Part shown: piece after piece, positions 36,398 through 45,964 of the stretch
How positions within the stretch are numbered: the stretch's first letter is position 1
How the letters are laid out: each line of letters starts with the position of its first letter
From: an uncultured Actinomycetes bacterium
Lineage (GTDB): Bacteria > Actinomycetota > Actinomycetes > Nanopelagicales > Nanopelagicaceae
Length of the DNA stretch: 50,360 nt
Reading direction: 5' to 3'
NCBI GenBank assembly: GCA_903907665.1
Contig: CAIVOW010000080.1
Coordinates: 1-50,360, forward strand
The notes under the pieces: generated by a model
What the model was told of the DNA's origin: nothing
Seen by the model: the letters and a program-made list of their open reading frames with translations, nothing else
The model's database searches: none
Translations under genes and position numbers: made by a program

Positions 36398-37102
36398 GTG
36401 CCTATGAACCTAGATCGGCGCGGTTTCTTAAAGTTTGGGACGGCCCTTGCAGCTGGAGCTTTCATCGATCCGCTGATTAGCCCGCTAGCCCACGCCCTCT
36501 CCCCAGACATTACTCATGGGCCGCGCGCTGGAAAGAAAATCGCCCTGACTTTTCACGGCGCTGGTCCAACTGCTTATGCCAACTCGCTTCTGGATATCTT
36601 TAAAAGTACATCTACTCCCGTAACTGTTTTTGCCATTGGAGCGTGGCTAAAAGCTAATCCAACTATGGCTAAGAAGATTGTGGATGGTGGCCACGACATC
36701 GGAAACCACACAATGAATCATTTCCAGATGAAAACGCTGAGCGCGTCCAAAGTAGATAGTGAGATTTCTGGCTGCGCAAAAGAGCTAAAAACTCTCATCG
36801 GCAATCATGGTGCCTTTTTTAGAGCATCAGGAACGCAATACACCACCGCGCTGATTCGTAAATCTGCGCAGAAGTATGGCTACTCACAATGTATTTCCTA
36901 CGATGTTGACTCGCATGATTATCAAGATCCAGGTAAGACTGCGGTTATTAAGAATGTAATGCAAAACATTAAAGGTGGAAGTATCGTCAGTCTTCATTTT
37001 GGACATAAAAACACAGTAGATGCGCTACCAACTCTCATCACAGAATTGCATAGCGCGGGATATACGCCAGTCACAGTTACCCGGTTGATTGGTAAGTTAT
37101 AA
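36398..37102 (+). CDS. Tat-exported NodB/polysaccharide deacetylase-fold protein with altered metal motif
   Basis: 234 aa from GTG 36398; ATG 36404 is equally possible. The twin-arginine leader DRRGFLKFG (6-14) plus hydrophobic stretch suggests Tat export of a folded, metal-loaded protein. The NodB fold is recognisable: ALTFHGAGP (49-57) stands where deacetylases have TFDDGP, the HxxxH pair is intact (H104, H108 in NHTMNH), R142 (FFRASG) replaces RxPY, YDVDSHDY (168-175) and SLHFGH (198-203) follow. The usual catalytic and metal Asp of motif 1 are replaced by His/Gly, so catalysis may differ. First gene of a coupled operon with a propeller and an MprF-like protein. Confidence 0.86.
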   Translation: MPMNLDRRGFLKFGTALAAGAFIDPLISPLAHALSPDITHGPRAGKKIALTFHGAGPTAYANSLLDIFKSTSTPVTVFAIGAWLKANPTMAKKIVDGGHDIGNHTMNHFQMKTLSASKVDSEISGCAKELKTLIGNHGAFFRASGTQYTTALIRKSAQKYGYSQCISYDVDSHDYQDPGKTAVIKNVMQNIKGGSIVSLHFGHKNTVDALPTLITELHSAGYTPVTVTRLIGKL

Positions 37103-38212
37103 GTGAAGAAATCTATCTACTTAACATTAGTCATGCTCTTCTTGGGATCAGGCGTTGCTCATGCTGGATCTGAGCTTGTGGGAATGCCGCCTGTCCTAGA
37201 TAAAAAAGATATTTATGCTGCAGACCGACCAAACCAATACAGCAATGTTGTTAAGAATTTTCCGCAAATTGCTTACGTTCCAAACCACACGTCAAACACA
37301 TTGACTGAAATCAGCATCAAGACCATGAAATTTCTAGCGACTTATCCCATGAAAAGGGGACCACAGCACGTAGTCCCATCGTGGGATCTAAAAACACTGT
37401 GGGTAAACAATAATTCGGGTAACTATTTAACGCCGATCAATCCTGCAAACGGAAAGCCAGGCAAGCCTATTTACGTGCACGATCCCTACAATTTATATTT
37501 CACTCCAAACGGTAAATATGCAGTCGTAATGGCCGAATCTGATAAACAAATCGTTTTTCGAGATCCGCACACTATGGCAATAAAGAAAGTTGTCCCCGTT
37601 GCTTGTCGCGGCCTTAATCATGCTGACTGGACTGCAGATGGAAATTACTTTGTCGCAACGTGTGAATTTACCGGGCAGTTGATTTGGGTCAATACAGCTA
37701 AAATGAAAGTGGAAAAATACGCTTCGATTCCTAGAACGCACACAAAACTAATTCCGATGCCACAAGATGTGAAAATTTCTCCTGATGGTTCTACTTTCTA
37801 CATCGCAGACATGATGTCTGACGGCGTCTGGACTATGCCAGCAAATCATTTCGGCCAATTCGGATTTATCCCAACTGGGGTTGAAGCCCATGGTCTTTAC
37901 GTCACTCGGGATTCCAAGACGATGCTGATAACAAATCGCGGGGAAGGTTCGGTCTCGATTCTCCGCTTTAGCGATAATAAGATCATCGCAAAGATGAAGA
38001 TTCCTGGAAGCGGAAGCCCTGATATGGGTGGAATCACCGGTGATGGAAAACAATTCTGGGTATCTGGTCGATATAACAATGTCGTGTACATTTTTGACCT
38101 TGTTAATAGGAAATTTCTTAAATCAATCAAAGTCGGGAAAGAACCACATGGGCTTGCCTTATATCCGCAACCAGGTCGTTACTCGCTAGGTCATACAGGA
38201 ATTCTTAGATGA
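37103..38212 (+). CDS. Exported YVTN-type beta-propeller protein
   Basis: 369 aa with a GTG start directly after the preceding TAA. Signal peptide MKKSIYLTLVMLFLGSGVAHAG. The rest is a seven-bladed propeller: repeats with the form ..P.D.KT.WVNN, FTPNGKYAVVMAE, WTADGNYFVATCEF, ISPDGSTFYIADM, VTRDSKTMLITNRGEGSVSI, ITGDGKQFWVSGRYNNVVYIFD, and the final KVGKEPHGLALYP. This is the YncE/cytochrome d1-like propeller pattern, but no heme-binding motif is present. Two Cys (VACRG, ATCEF) might pair. Its stop overlaps the MprF-like start (ATGA). Likely a binding or scaffolding protein at the cell surface. Confidence 0.88.
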   Translation: MKKSIYLTLVMLFLGSGVAHAGSELVGMPPVLDKKDIYAADRPNQYSNVVKNFPQIAYVPNHTSNTLTEISIKTMKFLATYPMKRGPQHVVPSWDLKTLWVNNNSGNYLTPINPANGKPGKPIYVHDPYNLYFTPNGKYAVVMAESDKQIVFRDPHTMAIKKVVPVACRGLNHADWTADGNYFVATCEFTGQLIWVNTAKMKVEKYASIPRTHTKLIPMPQDVKISPDGSTFYIADMMSDGVWTMPANHFGQFGFIPTGVEAHGLYVTRDSKTMLITNRGEGSVSILRFSDNKIIAKMKIPGSGSPDMGGITGDGKQFWVSGRYNNVVYIFDLVNRKFLKSIKVGKEPHGLALYPQPGRYSLGHTGILR

Positions 38213-39885
38213 CAAAACTTCGCGCCTCGGTTCCACTCATCATTGGACGATTGACATATCTTGCAGGTATTGCCGATATTTTGGATAACGTTCTAACGCC
38301 AGTAAAGGTTCACGCTAAAGAATTTGATAGATACCTGCCGATATTTGTTGATTCTGCAGCGTTCGCAACTTCTCTCTTTACCGGTGTTGCAGTCATTATT
38401 TTGGCTCGTAACTTGATTCGGCGAAAGCGCCGGGCCTGGGCATTTACAGTTGCGATACTTATTATTAACGTCACTTCAGATCTGATTCGGTTGCATTATC
38501 ACTTGATTCAAGTTTCAGCTGCAATTTTGCTCTTGGTAATCCTTCTGATATTCCGCAACGAGTTTTATGCTCAATCAGATCCGACAACAAAGTTAAGGCC
38601 GCTATATGGATTTATATTCACTTTTATAGTCATGTTTATCGCTGGAGTTCTCGTTTTACTTAATAGACATAAGGACGCATTTATAGGCTCACCGTCGCTG
38701 TGGAAAATTGCAGAGACTGTTTTATTAGGGTTTGTTGGAATCTCAGGTCCATTAACTTTTGCAAGTGATCGTATGTCTGACCTTGTTTCAACAATTCTTC
38801 TCGTGCTTGGTTTCTTCATTCTGTTTGTTCCCTTTGCCATGTTTTTCCGACGAATCAAGCCTGTGGCAGTTATGTCTCAAGAAGAATGTGAACTGGTAAA
38901 GAAACTTACGGCTCACGATGCCGAACAAGATTCACTTGGGTATTTTTCAACTCGTAGGGACAAGAGCGTGGTGTGGAGCCCAAATAAGAAGGCCGGGATT
39001 GCGTACCGAGTGCAAAGCGGTGTCATGTTGGCTAGTGGTGATCCTTTTGGAGAATTTAGTTTATGGCCAGATGCAATTGAAGTATTTCTTGAAGTTGCAC
39101 GTAAGCATGCGTGGACGCCCGGTGTCATGGGAGCGAGTGATCGCGGCGGAGAAGTCTGGGTTGAGAAAGCCGGCTTGCAGGCAATCGATATCGGAGATGA
39201 AGCAATAATAAATGTTGCTACGTTCACACTTGAGGGTCGGGCGATGGGCAATGTCCGCCACATGGTCAATCGAATTAATCGTAAAGGCTATTCCGCAACT
39301 ACATGCAAATGGAAAGAGCTTGATACTGGAACGAAAATTGAGTTGCGCTCACTTGCTAAAAAATGGCGTTACGGCGCACCTGAACGCGGATTTTCTATGT
39401 CGATGGATCGGTTTGGTGAGGATTTTGACGAAGAGTCATTCATTACTATTACTAGACAAGAAGGTGAAATCAAAGGGCTCCTCTATTTCGTCCCTTGGTC
39501 AACACATAGTCTTTCATTAGATCGCATGCAGCGTGAACGTGGAGCGGATTCTGGTGTTAATGAGTTAATGATTGTGAATGCTGCGCAATATGCTAAAGAG
39601 CAAGGGCTGAAATACGTTTCACTAAACTTTGCGGCATTCCGTTCGCTATTTGAACGAGCGGATAAAATTAGTGCCGGCCCAATAACTCGAGGCTCTCGAA
39701 ATCTCATTCGCTTTTTCTCAAACTTTTTTCAAGTCGAATCGCTCTATCGATTCAACGCAAAGTTTGATCCAGAATGGCAAACCAGATATGTCCTATATCC
39801 AAAGCCTCGTGATTTGCCTGCCGTGGGCTGGGCCGCAATCCGCGCTGAAAAATTCATTGCAAGTTTTCGCAGTCACTCTATTTGA
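38209..39885 (+). CDS. Membrane protein with DUF2156 (MprF/LysX N-terminal-like) acyltransferase domain
   Basis: 558 aa. The N-terminal half holds about six or seven membrane helices (for example 45-67, 76-90, 95-113, 127-148, 190-214). From about 222 a soluble GNAT-type DUF2156 domain follows, as in phosphatidylglycerol lysyl/alanyl transferases: SLGYFSTRRDKSVVWSPNKKAGIAYRV, LASGDPFGE, GNVRHMVNRINRKGY, GFSMSMDRFGE, and the typical C-terminus YVSLNFAAFRS...RFNAKFDPEWQTRYVLYPKP. Such enzymes move an aminoacyl group from tRNA to a lipid. Whether the acceptor is a lipid here, and which amino acid is moved, cannot be told. Last gene of the operon with the NodB-like and propeller genes. Confidence 0.9.
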   Translation: MTKLRASVPLIIGRLTYLAGIADILDNVLTPVKVHAKEFDRYLPIFVDSAAFATSLFTGVAVIILARNLIRRKRRAWAFTVAILIINVTSDLIRLHYHLIQVSAAILLLVILLIFRNEFYAQSDPTTKLRPLYGFIFTFIVMFIAGVLVLLNRHKDAFIGSPSLWKIAETVLLGFVGISGPLTFASDRMSDLVSTILLVLGFFILFVPFAMFFRRIKPVAVMSQEECELVKKLTAHDAEQDSLGYFSTRRDKSVVWSPNKKAGIAYRVQSGVMLASGDPFGEFSLWPDAIEVFLEVARKHAWTPGVMGASDRGGEVWVEKAGLQAIDIGDEAIINVATFTLEGRAMGNVRHMVNRINRKGYSATTCKWKELDTGTKIELRSLAKKWRYGAPERGFSMSMDRFGEDFDEESFITITRQEGEIKGLLYFVPWSTHSLSLDRMQRERGADSGVNELMIVNAAQYAKEQGLKYVSLNFAAFRSLFERADKISAGPITRGSRNLIRFFSNFFQVESLYRFNAKFDPEWQTRYVLYPKPRDLPAVGWAAIRAEKFIASFRSHSI

Positions 39886-39908
39886 ATTAGCTTTAAAGCC
39901 GCGTATAG

Positions 39909-41354
<1,446 letters not shown>

Positions 41355-41375
41355 CTAACTAAGAATAAATAAGGC

Positions 41376-41612
41376 CTAATCAATTTCTCGCTTTGGATCA
41401 TCTGAGTCGTCGTAAGGCTCTTGTGGCTGTGCCAATTTCCAATACATATAGAAGAGGAATAGCCCAAAGAAAGGCCATTCCAAAACATATAACCAGCTTC
41501 GGCTATTCCCGCTAAGAGCGCGATCAAACTGAAGAAGTCCCATGGCGATGCAAAGTGGAATTCCAAATAGGAGCCATTTTCTCTTTGGCTCAGGTTCAGG
41601 AAGGCTATTCAT
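41376..41612 (-). CDS. Small two-helix membrane protein next to ctaG
   Basis: 78 aa: basic N-terminus (PEPEPKRK), helix about 13-28, helix about 40-59, and an acidic tail (EPYDDSDDPKREID). Overlaps the CtaG-type gene by 8 bases, so it is coupled to it. Not recognised as a known oxidase subunit; the location suggests a role in oxidase assembly or as a small accessory subunit. Coding status is supported by the overlap and by the helix pattern. Confidence 0.7.
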   Translation of the reverse strand: MNSLPEPEPKRKWLLFGIPLCIAMGLLQFDRALSGNSRSWLYVLEWPFFGLFLFYMYWKLAQPQEPYDDSDDPKREID

Positions 41613-42369
41613 CTTCTTCCTCGGCCAGTTTTGCCTCGTTTAGAAACCAATCTCTGGCTGCGAGCACAATCCACACTGTATCAATGAGCATGCCCGTAGC
41701 CCACATAATCGCACCACCGGCATGCTGTTCTTTAAGGCCCATCTCCATCGACACTGAATTAGGTAGTGAATGAAGTACTCGATTACCGGAATATAGAAAA
41801 AAGCCAGTCATAGTCTCAGGCAACATCATGGCAAAGAGTGAGAGCGCCCTAATGGAATAAGGAACATGGAATGGGTGTGGGTTACCTTCCATAACCGGGT
41901 AGTAATAGATGATTCCGGCAACGATGAAAAGAATTAATTCAAGTGAGTGCACATTGGGATTGCGCATACCCGCATTTGCAAGCGGCGAAAAGTGTGTGGC
42001 TATTAGAGTGATAAAAAAGATTGCAAAACCAACTTCTGGCTTAAAAAGGTAGCGCACCGCTCTAATATTTGCGATTCTCCGGGCTGTCGGATTTTGCAGC
42101 AGGATCTTAAAAGGAGAACCTAAAACGATGAGCGGTGAAATCAGCATCATCAAAGAAATATGTTGAACCATATGAAATGTGAAATTACTCACTGCGAGAT
42201 GCGGTATTGGACCAACCAGAATAATTGTCATGAGTATGAGTGCTAGCCCCATCAGCAACTGTCGACGCTTTGAAATTCCATATACGGATGGTCTAGACCG
42301 AAAGTACATAATTCCAACGAGAACTATCGCGCAAGCGAAGAAAACATCCCAAGCGATACTTAGCTTCAA
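41605..42369 (-). CDS. ctaG: CtaG-family cytochrome c oxidase assembly protein (caa3_CtaG)
   Basis: 254 aa with about seven membrane helices. HMVQHISLMMLISPLIVLGSP (about 66-86), ATHFSPLANAGMRNP and the C-terminal KEQHAGGAIMWATGMLID are the conserved His/Met segments of the caa3_CtaG family, thought to help copper insertion into cytochrome oxidase. Divergent from the oxidase operon across 174 bases. This fits the role; it is unrelated to Cox11-type CtaG. Confidence 0.9.
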   Translation of the reverse strand: MKLSIAWDVFFACAIVLVGIMYFRSRPSVYGISKRRQLLMGLALILMTIILVGPIPHLAVSNFTFHMVQHISLMMLISPLIVLGSPFKILLQNPTARRIANIRAVRYLFKPEVGFAIFFITLIATHFSPLANAGMRNPNVHSLELILFIVAGIIYYYPVMEGNPHPFHVPYSIRALSLFAMMLPETMTGFFLYSGNRVLHSLPNSVSMEMGLKEQHAGGAIMWATGMLIDTVWIVLAARDWFLNEAKLAEEEDE

Positions 42370-42438
42370 TATCCCTCCACTGCTATAACCTGAGTTTTAT
42401 AATTTACTTCGTGATTTTCTTACGTTTAGCCTATCTTG

Positions 42439-42450
42439 GAGAGTACTCTC
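42439..42450. promoter_or_regulatory. 12-bp palindrome GAGAGTACTCTC in the ctaG/oxidase divergent region
   Basis: Perfect 12-bp palindrome in the 174-base gap between the divergent ctaG and oxidase genes, about 95 bases upstream of the first oxidase gene. A second pair of arms, CATTAA (42454-42459) and TTAATG (42476-42481), follows. Either could be an operator shared by both transcripts; no known consensus matched. Confidence 0.3.
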
Positions 42451-42543
42451 TGTCATTAATTCATTCTCATAAACGTTAATGAGGCCAGGAAAATTTCATG
42501 TGTTATGACGCCGCTTGTGGCTGTTGAATAGGAAGAAGGCAAA

Positions 42544-43275
42544 GTGGAATCCGCCACCTCGGGAACGAAACGCTTAATTAGCGCGCTTGTTTTTGTAGTT
42601 CTTGGTGTTGCAATTGTTGGAACAGTTGGATTTACGCTTCACTCGTTAAGCGCTGATCCACAAAAACCACTTCACGCAACTAAGAGTTCAGAAACAATTG
42701 ATGTAGCCGGAAAGACTTATCCAAAAGCTTCAATAACCCTTGGCGTTTATGCAGACTCCGCGCAAGCAGCCGAATACGGAAGTTTCTCAGTTAATAAAAA
42801 AGATTATGTTCAGTATGGTCCCTCAAGTCACTTGATACTTCCGGCACATACTTATATCACTGTGACAATTCATGCATACGATGGCGGAGAACAACTTAAC
42901 AATCCATATTTTGGAAAAGTAGTTGGCACTGTCGGTGGAACAATCAATATAGATGGTGTCGACGTAACAAGTGTTCCTTCAGATAACGTCCAGCACACTT
43001 TTACGCTTCATGGAATTCCATCAACTTCGCAAGACCCACTCTTTGTGAATGTACCCCTTCCACAAGTCAAGGCGGATTCGAGTGATAACTTCATTCCAAC
43101 AAATGATCCTGGAACAAACAACAAGGGTCACACGGTGACATTCTCATTTATAACTGGTGGGGCCGGAGATTACGTATGGAACTGCGAATACCCATGCGGT
43201 GACGGTTCATACGCGAAATTTGGTGCCGCAATGAGTGCCTACGGATATATGTCTGGAAAGGTAACGGTCGCATAA
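42544..43275 (+). CDS. Membrane-anchored cupredoxin-like protein, first gene of the oxidase operon
   Basis: 243 aa, GTG start with GGAAGAAGG upstream. One N-terminal helix (about 10-31) and an outside beta-rich domain. The end, YVWNCEYPCGDG...YGYMSGKVTV, has the layout of a cupredoxin copper loop: C214 and C218 (C-x3-C, as in CuA) and M230/M236, but the His normally found in this loop is absent. H151 and H156 (QHTFTLHG) are upstream candidate ligands. Overlaps ctaC (TAATG), so it is an obligate neighbour of the oxidase. It may be an electron donor, an extra oxidase subunit or a copper-delivery protein; the first seems most likely to me. Confidence 0.82.
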   Translation: MESATSGTKRLISALVFVVLGVAIVGTVGFTLHSLSADPQKPLHATKSSETIDVAGKTYPKASITLGVYADSAQAAEYGSFSVNKKDYVQYGPSSHLILPAHTYITVTIHAYDGGEQLNNPYFGKVVGTVGGTINIDGVDVTSVPSDNVQHTFTLHGIPSTSQDPLFVNVPLPQVKADSSDNFIPTNDPGTNNKGHTVTFSFITGGAGDYVWNCEYPCGDGSYAKFGAAMSAYGYMSGKVTVA

Positions 43276-44102
43276 TGACAAATCAGAGCCCTAACCCCTC
43301 ATCTAACCCCTCATCGGCACACGAAGATCAACAACTAGCTCCCACGCCAGGTCAACGCGCCACTAATCTCCTCAAGCGCACTGATGTAAAGCGCACTTTG
43401 ATTTTTGGCATTTTCTGGACTGCAGTTTTTGTAGTTCTAGGTCTTTATATTTATCCAAAGTGGATGCCTGAAGTTATGAGTACCGACATGAAAGCCATGG
43501 AAAGAATCATGGTTGGGTTCACAGTTATTTCAGCACCGATTGCTGGCTTAGTACTAGGCATAGCCACACAAGCCTTAACCAATCGACACAAAGGAAATAC
43601 CCCTCCACCAGATGGCCCAGCAATTCGCACAAATGGTCCGGTAGTTATTGTTTGGTCGATCGTCTCTGCCGTCTTCTGTCTAATTGCTGTTGTGTGGGGG
43701 CTAGTAGAACTCAATACTTTTGCCAATGCAGCAACTGCCGATGAACGAACTTCTTTGCACGTTGAAGTAACTGGTTCACAATGGGTTTGGTCGTTTAAAT
43801 ATCCCGAGCTAGGGGTCGAGTCGGATAAATTAATGCTGCCACTTGATCGACCAGTATTTTTCGATGTGACATCTGTTGACGTCAATCACTCATTTTGGCC
43901 GCTTCAACTTGGAATAAAAATTGATGCGAACAAACTTCAAACAACTCACATCAACACCACTCCAAACAAACTGGGTCGAATAGATGTGAAGTGTGCAGAA
44001 TTATGCGGTCTCTATCACGCATATATGGAAACCACTGGCGAAGTCATGACTAAAGCAGACTTCGATAACTGGGTTACAGCTAATGGAGGCCACGTCGCAT
44101 GA
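43275..44102 (+). CDS. ctaC: Cytochrome c oxidase subunit II
   Basis: 275 aa. All CuA ligands are visible: H205 (VNHSFW), C240 and C244 with E242 between (CAELCG), H248 and M251 (YHAYM). Also GSQWVWSFKYPE, the electron-entry aromatic segment. Three likely helices (about 42-60, 78-100, 120-142) precede the CuA domain instead of the usual two, and there is no lipobox or cleavable signal. Pro/Ser/Gln-rich N-terminus. Overlaps ctaD by 4 bases (ATGA). No fused cytochrome c domain. Confidence 0.93.
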   Translation: MTNQSPNPSSNPSSAHEDQQLAPTPGQRATNLLKRTDVKRTLIFGIFWTAVFVVLGLYIYPKWMPEVMSTDMKAMERIMVGFTVISAPIAGLVLGIATQALTNRHKGNTPPPDGPAIRTNGPVVIVWSIVSAVFCLIAVVWGLVELNTFANAATADERTSLHVEVTGSQWVWSFKYPELGVESDKLMLPLDRPVFFDVTSVDVNHSFWPLQLGIKIDANKLQTTHINTTPNKLGRIDVKCAELCGLYHAYMETTGEVMTKADFDNWVTANGGHVA

Positions 44103-45964
44103 CTACTTTAGATTCCGCGCAGACCCATTCACGACCAATACCAAACCCAATAAAGAGTTTAATAACTAAACTACACATGGGCACTGGCGCCGTCGTTGGC
44201 ATCATTTTGGCTTTTGCTACTTATTACGCACTTCGCCCAAATGCCGACACGACCAATTTCTATAATCAGGAGAATAAAGCGCTACTCGCAGCAATGTTCG
44301 CGTGGAGTATCGGGTTCCTTATCGGTATCGGCGCTTTTATTGGGCCATTCCGCTGGTTAATTGGAAAAGACTTAACCGCTGAAGAGCAGCTCTACCTAGC
44401 TGGTGACGGCCAAGGTATCAAGCGCTATTTCAAGTACTGCACAGATCATAAAGTTGTTGGTATCCAATATCTTGTTGGAGTAATGGCAATGCTTGCAGTC
44501 GGCGGAACGATGGCGATGATGATTCGCACGAGTTTGGCTGTTCCGGGTGGGCACTTCATTGGGGCAACCATTTACAACTCATTAGTTGGGCTTCATGGAA
44601 TAACAATGATTGTTGCATTGATTATTGTTGCTACGGGCCCATTTGGAAACTACATCATGCCAATCATGATTGGTGCACGCGATATGGCGTTCCCTCGTCT
44701 TAATGCTCTCTCTTGGTGGGTACTCTTCACAGCGATTCCAGTGCTTTGTAGCGCATGGTTTCTTGGTGGAATTCCTACCGGATGGACTGCTTACGCGCCT
44801 TTGAGCGTACAAGCTGGTCCTGGAATGAATGCATTCATCGCAACTATTATTATTTTTGCAATCTCGACAGCAGTTGCTGGAATGAATATCACCGCTACGG
44901 TCGTAACAATGCGCGCTAAGGGCATGAAATGGAATCGCGTACCGATCTTTGTGATTGGTTCGACCATGTCAGTTGCATTGGCTATTCCTGCATTCCCAAC
45001 ATTTATGTTGGCTATGGTGCAGACAGCGACAGATCGTGTTTACAACACAGGCTTTTACGATGCGAATGTAGGCGGAAGTGGTTGGCTTTATGCCCATCTC
45101 TTCTGGATCATGGGGCACCCTGAGGTATATGTAATTCTGCTTCCAGGTATCGCCATTTTGATGGAGATTGCTCCGGTCTTTGTTCGCAAACCGTTGTTCT
45201 CATACAACGCTGCGGTTATGGGCTTCGCGGGCATCGCGGGACTTTCGGTTTTGGTCTGGGCTCACCATATGTATATCTCTGGTTGGACACCGACGCTAAA
45301 CGGACCATTCATGGTAACGACGGAAATGATTTCTGTTCCCACGGGGCTGTTATTTCTTGTCATGCTTGGAACTATTTGGCGCGGTAAGCCTTGGATGAAG
45401 TTACCGATGCTAGGTCTCTTTGCTGTTATTTGGAATCTACTCATTGGCGGCATCACTGGAATTTATCTTTCAGATGTTCCAGCAGATAATTACTTGCATG
45501 GTTCGATGTATGTGACTGCGCACTTCCATTACACCTTAATGGGAGCGGCCCTAACTGGCGCTGTCTCTGGTCTGGCCTACTGGTTCCCTAAGATGACGGG
45601 TCGCATGCTCAACGAAAAAGCGGGCTACACAGCATTTTGGTTCACTCAAGTTGGTTTCCAGATTCTCTTCCTCGGAATGTTTATTGCCGGCGCAGAAGGA
45701 CAACCTCGTCGCGTAGTGAGCTTCGCATCGATGTACAAGTATTACAACATGATAAGTACTGGTGGTGCCTATCTAGTAGGTACCGGATTTATCATTCTTC
45801 TTTGGGCGGTAATTCACTCGTGGCGTAAGGGCGACATCGCTCCACAAAATCCATGGGGTGCAAAGACGCTGGAGTGGACCGTTCCTTATCCAGTTCCGCT
45901 AGAAAATTTCCACGAAGCACCAGTTATTACAAGTGATCCTTATGGTTATGGAAAGGGCAACTAA
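44099..45964 (+). CDS. ctaD: Heme-copper oxidase subunit I (A-type, K-channel Lys absent)
   Basis: 621 aa, longer than usual (about 540-570). All ligands are present: H166 (low-spin heme), H340 and cross-link Y344 in GHPEVY, H389-H390 (CuB), H475 and H477 (TAHFHY). D-channel residues are conserved (D195 in DMAFPRLN, E342). At the K-channel site, canonical PTGIK, the sequence is VPTGLL (414-419), so the lysine is Leu418. The conserved TDHKVVG start of the canonical protein begins only at residue 115; the first 114 residues form an extension with two helices (about 28-46, 65-85). Coupled to ctaC and ctaE. Confidence 0.94.
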   Translation: MTTLDSAQTHSRPIPNPIKSLITKLHMGTGAVVGIILAFATYYALRPNADTTNFYNQENKALLAAMFAWSIGFLIGIGAFIGPFRWLIGKDLTAEEQLYLAGDGQGIKRYFKYCTDHKVVGIQYLVGVMAMLAVGGTMAMMIRTSLAVPGGHFIGATIYNSLVGLHGITMIVALIIVATGPFGNYIMPIMIGARDMAFPRLNALSWWVLFTAIPVLCSAWFLGGIPTGWTAYAPLSVQAGPGMNAFIATIIIFAISTAVAGMNITATVVTMRAKGMKWNRVPIFVIGSTMSVALAIPAFPTFMLAMVQTATDRVYNTGFYDANVGGSGWLYAHLFWIMGHPEVYVILLPGIAILMEIAPVFVRKPLFSYNAAVMGFAGIAGLSVLVWAHHMYISGWTPTLNGPFMVTTEMISVPTGLLFLVMLGTIWRGKPWMKLPMLGLFAVIWNLLIGGITGIYLSDVPADNYLHGSMYVTAHFHYTLMGAALTGAVSGLAYWFPKMTGRMLNEKAGYTAFWFTQVGFQILFLGMFIAGAEGQPRRVVSFASMYKYYNMISTGGAYLVGTGFIILLWAVIHSWRKGDIAPQNPWGAKTLEWTVPYPVPLENFHEAPVITSDPYGYGKGN

